A stretch of 48,453 nt of DNA from CAYXDR01 sp046498185. GTDB lineage: Bacteria > Desulfobacterota > DSM-4660 > Desulfatiglandales > Desulfatiglandaceae. The translations under genes were made by a program, and so were the position numbers. Shown here one piece after another: positions 41,893-48,453 of the stretch. The stretch covers positions 1 through 48,453 of the forward strand of contig JAWOBE010000051.1 in the NCBI GenBank assembly GCA_046498185.1, written 5' to 3'. The notes below the pieces were generated by a model. It was not told where the DNA came from. It did not search any database and saw nothing but the letters and a program-made list of their open reading frames with translations. The stretch's first letter is position 1; the number at the start of each line of letters is the position of its first letter.

Positions 41893-42786
41893 TTAAAATT
41901 CCGATAAACCGGCCGCTTCGAGGATTTCCAGCACCACTTCCTCCTTTCCGATGGCCATGATGTGCACGCCGTCGCAGATCTTCTCCTCTTTAATCCGGCT
42001 TATCATCCGGCCGGCGATTTCGACGCCCTTTTTCAACGCTCCTCCTTTGGGCGCGGAGGCCATTTCATCGATCAGGTTCAGGGGAACCGACACACCCGCC
42101 ACATTCCTGTTCATGAAACGGGCCATCGGGGCTGAAGTCAACAGGATAATTCCTGCCAGGATTTTCACGTCGAACCTGCGTGCATACTCCATGAAACGTT
42201 TGAAGTTATCCATGTCATATACAGCCTGCGTTTGAATGAATTCAGCCCCGGCTTCGATTTTTTTCTCAAACTTTATCAATTGTGGCTCTATAGGGTCGGC
42301 TTCGGGGGTTACGACGGCCCCGGCACAAAAACGAACGCGGCCCTTGAGGTCAGCACCGGAAAGGTCTTTTCCACTTTCCATGGTGCGCACGGCGGCCAGA
42401 AGTTGACTCGAATCCAGGTCGAAGACGCTCTTGGCTTCCCTGTGATCGCCCAGCATCACAGAATCGCCGGTCAAGCATAAAACGTTGTTGATGCCACGGC
42501 TCGAAGCAAACATCAGGTCCGCCTGAAGCGCCAGTCGATTTCGGTCCCGGCATGTCATCTGGAGGATCGGCTCTCCGCCCATTTCTTTGACAAGCAAAGC
42601 GCCGCCAAGCGACGGGAACCGCATCACCGAACTTTGGTGATCGGTCAGGTTAAGCGCATCCACCCTGTCCTTCAACAGTCCCACATTCCGGGTCATTTCT
42701 TCCAGATCGGTCCCTTTCGGTGGGGCCACCTCGGAAGTGACGACGAATCTACCTGAGTCGAGAGCCTTTTTGAATGCCGAGACCAT
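41893..42786 (-). CDS. metF: Methylenetetrahydrofolate reductase (MetF)
   Basis: This 297-residue flavoprotein has a TIM barrel. It reduces methylene-tetrahydrofolate to methyl-tetrahydrofolate, or runs in reverse in the Wood-Ljungdahl pathway. VTSEVAPPKGTDLEEM at the N-terminus, NLTDHQSSVMRFPSL, VLCLTGDSVMLGDH and FIQTQAVYDMDNF are the MetF pattern. ATG 42786 has AAAGGA seven bases upstream; the frame extends further only into the end of metV. It is the last gene of an operon encoding MetV and NADH-linked redox subunits, so its electrons probably come through that complex. Confidence 0.93.
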   Translation of the reverse strand: MVSAFKKALDSGRFVVTSEVAPPKGTDLEEMTRNVGLLKDRVDALNLTDHQSSVMRFPSLGGALLVKEMGGEPILQMTCRDRNRLALQADLMFASSRGINNVLCLTGDSVMLGDHREAKSVFDLDSSQLLAAVRTMESGKDLSGADLKGRVRFCAGAVVTPEADPIEPQLIKFEKKIEAGAEFIQTQAVYDMDNFKRFMEYARRFDVKILAGIILLTSAPMARFMNRNVAGVSVPLNLIDEMASAPKGGALKKGVEIAGRMISRIKEEKICDGVHIMAIGKEEVVLEILEAAGLSEF

Positions 42787-42802
42787 GGTGTTGTCCTTTC
42801 CT

Positions 42803-43459
42803 CTAATCCCAGTCGCTGGAGTCGAATTTACCCGGCCTGGGTTCTCCAAGGTGGTTCCGGGGCTTTTGGTAAACCCTCATGGCATCTATCCGGCCGAGTT
42901 CCTTGAGGCGATTGTAAATCATCGTCCATGCACAGTCCTTACCGGGGTCGATCTCGCATTTTCCTTTGTTGGTCCCTCCGCAGGGCCCGTTTACAAGGCC
43001 CTTGTGGCAGGACGTAACCGGGCAGATCCCACCGGTCTCTCCAATTATACAGGTCCCGCACTGGGTGCAAACTTCGTCGAACCGTCCGGCAGCATTCTCT
43101 TTTCCGATAAACAATGTATCGAGTGCCGGCACCACGATGCGGTCGAACCCGCGGGCCACGGTCTGAACCCCGAACGCACAGGACATGACCAGCAACGTGT
43201 CCGCCTGTTTGATCCTGCCTCCGAATTCTTCGAGCATTTCCCGGGTCAGGTTGTCGCAGGCCACCGGCACGACGGTGGTGCCTGTCACAGTCTTGCCTTT
43301 GTTGAAAAGAATTTCTCTCATGGCTTCCACTTCCGGCGCGCCACCCGTTCTTGTCAGCGTCGCACAGGTTCCGCAGCCGATCAGGAAGATTCTGGAGGAA
43401 GCTTCGAGCAGGCGTTCTATTTCTTCGATGGGTTTTAGCCGGGTGATGGATCGGATCAT
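42803..43459 (-). CDS. metV: MetV-type zinc/iron-sulfur partner of MetF
   Basis: This 218-residue protein matches the family of methylenetetrahydrofolate reductase C-terminal domain proteins (MetV). The N-terminal half has CGTCATLTRTGGAPEVEAM and MSCAFGVQTVA. The C-terminal half is cysteine-rich (CTQCGTC, GGICPVTSCHKG, NGPCGG, GKCEIDPGKDCAWTMIY), suited to bind Fe-S clusters or zinc. In acetogens MetV connects MetF to electron-transfer partners such as RnfC2 or HdrA-MvhD. Here it lies between MetF (16 bases) and a NuoF-GltD fusion (3 bases). ATG 43459. Confidence 0.9.
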   Translation of the reverse strand: MIRSITRLKPIEEIERLLEASSRIFLIGCGTCATLTRTGGAPEVEAMREILFNKGKTVTGTTVVPVACDNLTREMLEEFGGRIKQADTLLVMSCAFGVQTVARGFDRIVVPALDTLFIGKENAAGRFDEVCTQCGTCIIGETGGICPVTSCHKGLVNGPCGGTNKGKCEIDPGKDCAWTMIYNRLKELGRIDAMRVYQKPRNHLGEPRPGKFDSSDWD

Positions 43460-43462
43460 TTT

Positions 43463-46400
43463 TTATTCCTCCCGTTTTTCAAGATCGCATCTAAGGCACC
43501 GTTTGGCTTCGAAAAGAGCTTCTTCGACTGTCAGCCCTCTCTCCACCTCCCGGAAGTCCTTGATGCGATCTTCGGGCTTTTCAATTTCAATCTTCACTCT
43601 TGGCTGTTCTGCTGCGGATTCCGAATCCATCGCGAGGCCCGTTTTCTGCAGGAGCGGGGTTTTCTCATCGGGCATCCGTATCCGGGACCAGTCCCCTGAA
43701 AGATACCTGTCGATGGAAATGGCACCCCGCCTGCCCGATGCAATGGCCCGGATCAGGAATGTGGGGCCAGTCGTGAAATCACCTCCCGCGAAGACGCCGG
43801 GGATATTCGTTGCCAGCGTATTCTCATCCACCGCCAAAGTTCCCCAGAGGGCTCTTTCCAACCTGCTGTCTTCCGGAAGAAAAGACATGTCAGGGGCCTG
43901 GCCGATGGAGATAATCACATTGTCCGCTTCCACTTGAAGTGTATCGGTTTCATCGCATGATGGGCTGAAACGTCCATCCTGATCGAAGACCGAAATGCAG
44001 CGTGAAAAGCCCACGGCTTTGACCCTGCCGTTTTCCGTGATTATCTTGTCCGGGGACCACGACGGATTTATAATGACACCCTCCTCTTCAGCTTCCATTA
44101 TGTCTTTTTCCCAAGCGGGCATCTCGTCCCGGCTTTCCAGGCAGAATAGCTGAACGTCTTCGGCGCCGGAGCGAAGGGCGGTCCGGGCGACGTCCACGGC
44201 CACATTTCCGCCTCCGATGACGACTGTTTTTCCTGACAACCGTGTACCTTCACCTGTTCTTATGTTCCGGAGGAAACCGAGACCGTAGTCAAGACCAGCA
44301 AGGCCGTCTTCTTCTCCAGGAATTCCAATGCGTTTGCTGGCCTGAGCTCCGGCTGCTATAAACACCGCTGCGAACCCTTCCTTTAGCAGGTCATCCACCG
44401 TGTGGTTGGCATCTATCGGAGAGTTGTAGATTATCCTGACCCCGGAGCTTTCGATGTGGAGGATCTCCATTTCAATGATGTGCCGGGGAAGGCGGAACTC
44501 GGGCAGTGCGATGGAAAGCATTCCACCTGGAACCGGTTGGGCCTCGAAAACCGTCGTTCGATACCCGAAACGCGCAAGAAAATAGGCGCATGTGAGTCCA
44601 GCGGGGCCTGCCCCTATCACGGCCACCTTCTCGTCTCGGGTCACCGGGAAAGGCTTGCGTTCGGCTCCGTGTTTTTCATAATGCCTGTCAGTAGCAAATC
44701 TCTTGAGCGCGCGGATAGCCACCGGATCGTCCAGTTCTCCCCGTCTGCATTTGTATTCACAGGGGTTGATGCAGACCCGGCCACATACGGCCGCAAAAGG
44801 ATTTTTCTCCCTGATGATTTCAACCGCGGTGTCATAGTCGCCGCAGGCGATGGCCGCCACGTAATTCGGTACGTCTATACCTGCCGGACATGCATGCTGG
44901 CAAGCAGAAATCACCATCGAATCACAAACCGCCCCGGCGCAGCGATGTTCCCGTATATGATCCCTGTATTCTTCTTCGAAGTAGGTCAAAGTCGATATTA
45001 CAGGTTTGGGGCTCGCCTGCCCCAGACCGCACAGGGAAGTCTCCATCATGGTATCCCCGATGGATTTGAGGGCTTCGATGTCGGCGTCCCGCCCTTTTCC
45101 GAGGGTTATACGTGTTAGGATTTCGAGCATCTGGGTGGTGCCGAGCCTGCACGGGGCGCATTTGCCGCATGACTCGGACTGAGTGAAGCTCAGGAAAAAT
45201 CTCGCTATTTCAACCATGCAGTTGTTTTCATCCATCACCACCATGCCGCCTGAGCCCATGATCGCTCCGATCCGCTGGAGGGTGTCGTAGTCTATGGGCA
45301 GGTTCAGGAAGCGGGCCGGCACGCACCCCCCGGCGGGGCCGCCCATCTGAACCGCTTTGAAGCGACGGCCTTTCGGGATTCCGCCGCCGATATCGAACAC
45401 CACTTCCTTGATGCTGGTTCCTATCGGCACCTCCACAAGGCCTGTGTTGTTGACCTTGCCTGCAAGCGAAAAAATCTTGGTCCCCTTACTCTTGCCGGTT
45501 CCCGTCTCCGCATACCAGGCGGCGCCGTGGTTTATTATCAAAGGGATGTTGGCCAGGGTTTCCACGTTGTTGATGTTGGTGGGTTTGCCGTCAATTCCGG
45601 ATTGTGCGGGAAACGGCGGTCGAGAATTTGGCATCCCGCGCCTGCCTTCTATCGAAGCCATCAATGCGGTCTCCTCCCCGCACACGAAGGCTCCTGCGCC
45701 CATTTTAAGCGACAGCTGAAAATCGAAGCCCGTACCCAGTATGTTTTCGCCCAGCAATCCAAGGGATTCCGCCGCGGCTATGGCTGTAGTCAAATGCTCG
45801 ACGGCGATGGGATATTCTTCACGTACATATATGAAACCGTACTGGGCGCCGATGGCGTACGCGCCCACAAGCATCCCTTCGATCACCGCATGGGGGTCCC
45901 CTTCCAGTATCGCGCGGTCCATGAAGGCCCCCGGGTCCCCCTCGTCTGCGTTACACACAAGATATTTCGGATCGGCACCGGCCCGGCGCGCGAAGTCCCA
46001 TTTGAGTCCGGTAGGAAAACCGGCACCTCCACGACCCCTGAGCCCGGAAGCTGCAACCTGCTCGACGACCTCTTCCGGGGTCATCCTGGCAAGGGCTTTT
46101 GCAATGGCTTTGTAACCGCCTGCGGCGAGATAGTGATCGATTCGTGTGGGGTCTATCCGGCCACAGGAAGCCAGCACCCGGCGCACCTGCTTTTGGTAAA
46201 ACGGTATCCGGTTGCGGTGATACACGGGTTTGCCGGTTTTCGGGTCCCTGTATGCCAACCTCTCGATAAGCCGGCCCCGGCTCAGGGTTTCACCGACGAT
46301 TTCAGCTGCATCGGCGGGGTCAACTTCCTGATACTGGATACCTTCAGGTTCGATCGCGATCACAGGTGCCTTCGCGCAGAAGCCGTGACAGCCGGTGGAG

Positions 46401-46588
46401 CGGATTTCGACGGAATCTCCGAGCCCCGCGCGCGAAATTTCCTCGGCCAGCGCGTCTCTAACGGCCGTGGCGCCGTAGGCTCTGCAGCCTGTCATACACA
46501 CATGCACCTCGGTCTTCTTCCCCGCGGATTCGGACTGCAGCTTGCTCCGCAACCATTCCAGCCCACCGATGGAAACGAGTCTGTCCAT
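43463..46588 (-). CDS. NuoF-like NADH dehydrogenase subunit fused to GltD-like flavoprotein
   Basis: This 1041-residue fusion has: a thioredoxin-fold [2Fe-2S] domain (C31, C35, C67, C71); a NuoF core with the FMN/NADH loop GRGGAGFPTG (185-194); an SLBB region (~355-415); a [4Fe-4S] site (C474, C477, C480, C520); then a GltD/NfnB-like part with cluster cysteines (C563, C567, C602, C606, C610, C614), FAD motif GAGPAG (659-664) and a second nucleotide-binding motif GGGNVA (792-797). The C-terminus adds CLRC (1031-1034). Two flavin sites and two pyridine-nucleotide sites in one chain make electron bifurcation possible, though unproven. It starts at ATG 46588, 5 bases after nuoE and behind AGGA. 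Confidence 0.92.
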   Translation of the reverse strand: MDRLVSIGGLEWLRSKLQSESAGKKTEVHVCMTGCRAYGATAVRDALAEEISRAGLGDSVEIRSTGCHGFCAKAPVIAIEPEGIQYQEVDPADAAEIVGETLSRGRLIERLAYRDPKTGKPVYHRNRIPFYQKQVRRVLASCGRIDPTRIDHYLAAGGYKAIAKALARMTPEEVVEQVAASGLRGRGGAGFPTGLKWDFARRAGADPKYLVCNADEGDPGAFMDRAILEGDPHAVIEGMLVGAYAIGAQYGFIYVREEYPIAVEHLTTAIAAAESLGLLGENILGTGFDFQLSLKMGAGAFVCGEETALMASIEGRRGMPNSRPPFPAQSGIDGKPTNINNVETLANIPLIINHGAAWYAETGTGKSKGTKIFSLAGKVNNTGLVEVPIGTSIKEVVFDIGGGIPKGRRFKAVQMGGPAGGCVPARFLNLPIDYDTLQRIGAIMGSGGMVVMDENNCMVEIARFFLSFTQSESCGKCAPCRLGTTQMLEILTRITLGKGRDADIEALKSIGDTMMETSLCGLGQASPKPVISTLTYFEEEYRDHIREHRCAGAVCDSMVISACQHACPAGIDVPNYVAAIACGDYDTAVEIIREKNPFAAVCGRVCINPCEYKCRRGELDDPVAIRALKRFATDRHYEKHGAERKPFPVTRDEKVAVIGAGPAGLTCAYFLARFGYRTTVFEAQPVPGGMLSIALPEFRLPRHIIEMEILHIESSGVRIIYNSPIDANHTVDDLLKEGFAAVFIAAGAQASKRIGIPGEEDGLAGLDYGLGFLRNIRTGEGTRLSGKTVVIGGGNVAVDVARTALRSGAEDVQLFCLESRDEMPAWEKDIMEAEEEGVIINPSWSPDKIITENGRVKAVGFSRCISVFDQDGRFSPSCDETDTLQVEADNVIISIGQAPDMSFLPEDSRLERALWGTLAVDENTLATNIPGVFAGGDFTTGPTFLIRAIASGRRGAISIDRYLSGDWSRIRMPDEKTPLLQKTGLAMDSESAAEQPRVKIEIEKPEDRIKDFREVERGLTVEEALFEAKRCLRCDLEKREE

Positions 46589-46593
46589 GGATC

Positions 46594-47079
46594 CTACTCG
46601 TCCTCTCCGCCTTTTCCGTATTCACGGAGAAGGCTGATGACCTTCGTCGGGTTGAGCTTCCCGAAATACTCCCTGTTCACCATCATCGTCGGAGCGAGAA
46701 AACACGCCCCCAGGCAGGCGACGGTTTCAAGCGTAAAGCGGTAATCCGTCCCCGTCTCCCCCTCTTCGAGTCCGGTTTCCTTCTTGATCAGCCTGAGAAT
46801 ACTCCGGCCGCCTTTGACATGGCAGGCGGTTCCCCGACACACCCGCAGCACATACCGGCCCTTGGGTTTCAGCGAAAATCCGGAGTAGAAGGTTATGACC
46901 CCCTGGACCTGCGAAGGAAACATTTTCAATGCGGAGGCGATCGGTTCGATTGCTTCCGGGGGCAGGTACCCGAACTCGTCCTGGACTTTCTGCAGGAGCG
47001 GGATCAAAGCCCATTTCTGCTCACCGCGGTATTCGATGATTCGGTCAAGCTTTTCCCTGTCGAATCCTTTAAGTTGCAT
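46594..47079 (-). CDS. nuoE: NuoE-like [2Fe-2S] subunit
   Basis: This 161-residue protein matches the 24-kDa NuoE/HndA family. A helical N-terminal part (LIPLLQKVQDEFGYLPPEAI) precedes a thioredoxin-fold ferredoxin with cluster ligands C81, C86, C122 and C126 (CRGTAC and CLGAC). It partners NuoF-like subunits in NAD-linked hydrogenases, formate dehydrogenases and complex I. ATG 47079 has GGAG 8 bases upstream and overlaps the end of the upstream gene by 11 bases; a longer TTG start at 47100 is less likely. Confidence 0.93.
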   Translation of the reverse strand: MQLKGFDREKLDRIIEYRGEQKWALIPLLQKVQDEFGYLPPEAIEPIASALKMFPSQVQGVITFYSGFSLKPKGRYVLRVCRGTACHVKGGRSILRLIKKETGLEEGETGTDYRFTLETVACLGACFLAPTMMVNREYFGKLNPTKVISLLREYGKGGEDE

Positions 47080-48453
47080 CGAGATGACTCCGACATTCAA
47101 TTTTGCTGATTTTCACCCGGCAGGTTCTCCAGCCGGGATAGGGCCACTTCAAACCTTCAAGCTCCACCAAGTTCATCACATCGTTTCGTTGAAATCCCTG
47201 AGGAACGAAAACCCGTCCCCTCGGCAGTCCGTGATGGATTGAATATCCTCTTTCGATCGCACCTGCCCGGGATTCCACTCTGATCCCGTCCTTTTCGGTC
47301 AACCCGAGTATCCTGACGTCCTCCGGGCAGATTTCCACGTTCCCGTGCCTGACGCACGAAGAGATCCTTGCAGACCTCCGTGTCCTGGTACCTCCCCCGG
47401 CATGCCAGTGAAGCGGGCCGATCAACGCGGTAAACGGGTATTGTTCGTCAGGCCGGGTGGAGGCGGGCGCCTTGGAAATTATGAAAGAAAACTTTGGGCC
47501 GCCAGGAGCGAAAGGCGTGCCGGCCCCGGCGTTTTCGAGCCATTCCCGCCGGTGGCTCCCCAGATTGCGGTAGAGCGGCACCGCCCGCCTTATCTCCTGC
47601 CTGATTTCGTCAACGGTGTCATAGTGCTCCACATGCCCCATCTTTTTCGCGAGAAGAGAGAGGATTTTCCAGTCGGGAAGCGCATTACCCGGCGGCGCCA
47701 CGACCTCAGAAAAAGCCTGGATCCTGCCTTCCATATTCGTAAAAGAACCGGCCTTTTCAGCGAAGGCCGCACCCGGAAGCACCAGGTGGGCCAGATCGAT
47801 CGTACTGTTATGAACGATGTCCTGAACCACAATGAAATCCAGTTTTTTAAAGGCATTTTCCACCCTGGTAGAATCCGGGAGCATCCTTGCGAGATTTTCA
47901 CCCATGATATAAAGGCCCCTGAGCGAACCTTTTTCGGCGGCTTCTATCACCTCCGGCAGGTCGAGGCCCGGGGCAGGGGAAAGTTGCGTATGCCAGTGTC
48001 TTTCGAATGCCTTCCTCGCACCATCGTCCGCGATACTGCACCTGCCGGGAAGAAGGTCGGGTGCAGAGCCCATATCCAGAGAGCCTGCGAGGTTGTTTTC
48101 GGCGATGGGGACGAAAAAGCCGGCATTTTCGGCACCGATGCCGCCGGTGGCGAGCGCCAGATTGAATGCCGCGTTGAAGATTGACTCTCCGCATTCCCGT
48201 TCGAAGATATCCGGTCCTAAAACCAGCGCTATCTTCCTGCCTGCCAGAAGTCCGGCGGCCTTCAAGATTTCAGACTTAGCCTGGGCGGGCAGGTTTGCCG
48301 CACTGTCCCGGACCGAATCCCTGAATTCCTGATAGCCATCGGTGAAACTTTCGATATACCCGGCATCTATACCCCCCAGCTGAATCAGCCGGTCGGCGAC
48401 CGCATCGAGAAGCGCCGCGGCTCCCGAATCGGCGTCGCCGCACCACTCGGGCC
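47069..48453 (-). CDS. Molybdopterin oxidoreductase subunit (FdhA/NuoG-like), 5' end outside window
   Basis: The frame is open to the right edge, so the visible 461 codons are only the C-terminal part. The TTG at 48265 is internal: residues before it (IESFTDGYQEF) continue the family pattern. NNLAGSLDMGSAPDLLPG, LRGLYIMGENLARMLPD, LDFIVVQDI and FTNMEGRIQ are shared by formate dehydrogenase alpha subunits and NuoG. The last ~110 residues are a molybdopterin-dinucleotide-binding domain (IGPLHWHAGGGTRTRRS). Whether a catalytic Sec or Cys and Fe-S domains are present cannot be seen here. It is the first visible gene of the redox operon. Confidence 0.88.
   Translation of the reverse strand, partial: PEWCGDADSGAAALLDAVADRLIQLGGIDAGYIESFTDGYQEFRDSVRDSAANLPAQAKSEILKAAGLLAGRKIALVLGPDIFERECGESIFNAAFNLALATGGIGAENAGFFVPIAENNLAGSLDMGSAPDLLPGRCSIADDGARKAFERHWHTQLSPAPGLDLPEVIEAAEKGSLRGLYIMGENLARMLPDSTRVENAFKKLDFIVVQDIVHNSTIDLAHLVLPGAAFAEKAGSFTNMEGRIQAFSEVVAPPGNALPDWKILSLLAKKMGHVEHYDTVDEIRQEIRRAVPLYRNLGSHRREWLENAGAGTPFAPGGPKFSFIISKAPASTRPDEQYPFTALIGPLHWHAGGGTRTRRSARISSCVRHGNVEICPEDVRILGLTEKDGIRVESRAGAIERGYSIHHGLPRGRVFVPQGFQRNDVMNLVELEGLKWPYPGWRTCRVKISKIECRSHLDAT

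Noticed and set aside
45527..46744. 405-codon plus-strand frame opposite the NuoF-like and NuoE genes
   Set aside because: It is a GC-driven antisense frame; the minus strand encodes full NuoF and NuoE motifs.

Overview
The window reads as chromosomal DNA of an anaerobic deltaproteobacterium (Desulfobacterota). The signs are an AhbB-type siroheme decarboxylase for heme synthesis, an F0-only ATP synthase operon, two TRAP uptake systems, a probable PPi-dependent phosphofructokinase, and a MetF/MetV methylene-tetrahydrofolate reductase set beside NuoE/NuoF-like and molybdopterin subunits. I cannot name a genus. There are no rRNA or tRNA genes, CRISPR arrays, insertion sequences or phage genes.

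Layout. 1-5027 (+): most of a tandem-duplicated UvrA, open at the left edge. 5108-11927 (-): a compact operon of an ABC-F ATPase, a DUF1998 DEAH helicase fused to a DEDD exonuclease (MrfA+MrfB in one chain), a YkgJ cysteine-cluster protein, ComF and heptose-phosphate adenylyltransferase. 11928-12783: repeat-rich, non-coding. 12784-15612 (-): TRAP cluster 1. 15870-18011 (-): a DUF255 thioredoxin-domain protein, divergent from mobA (+), which converges with a UPF0282 metallo-hydrolase (-).

20367-27899 (+): purB, pfp, ispG, proS and rel, behind a good sigma70-type promoter. rpmB (-) converges on rel. 28194-31731 (+): mpl, ahbB, hemL. 31936-33684 (+): atpZ-like, atpI, atpB, atpE, ending in a hairpin terminator. 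33843-36641 (+): phosphohexomutase, LysM-YkuD L,D-transpeptidase and an Lpp/OprI-like lipoprotein. Glycerate 2-kinase (-) shares a convergent terminator with the lipoprotein. 38866-41890 (+): TRAP cluster 2 behind a long leader with a strong promoter. 41893-48453 (-): an operon of molybdopterin subunit (open at the right edge), NuoE, NuoF-GltD fusion, MetV and MetF, probably one redox complex feeding methylene-tetrahydrofolate reduction.

The most unusual non-coding feature is a family of four dispersed inverted-repeat elements (5024-5111, 20087-20277, 30243-30377, 38134-38286). They share TTGATGG..TCGTAAAAAG ends, and their arms are tracts of a variable number of TCGGNN hexamers. The same hexamers recur in the 12.0-12.7 kb array. 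In the shortest copy, the two terminal repeats supply the stop codons of the two flanking convergent genes.
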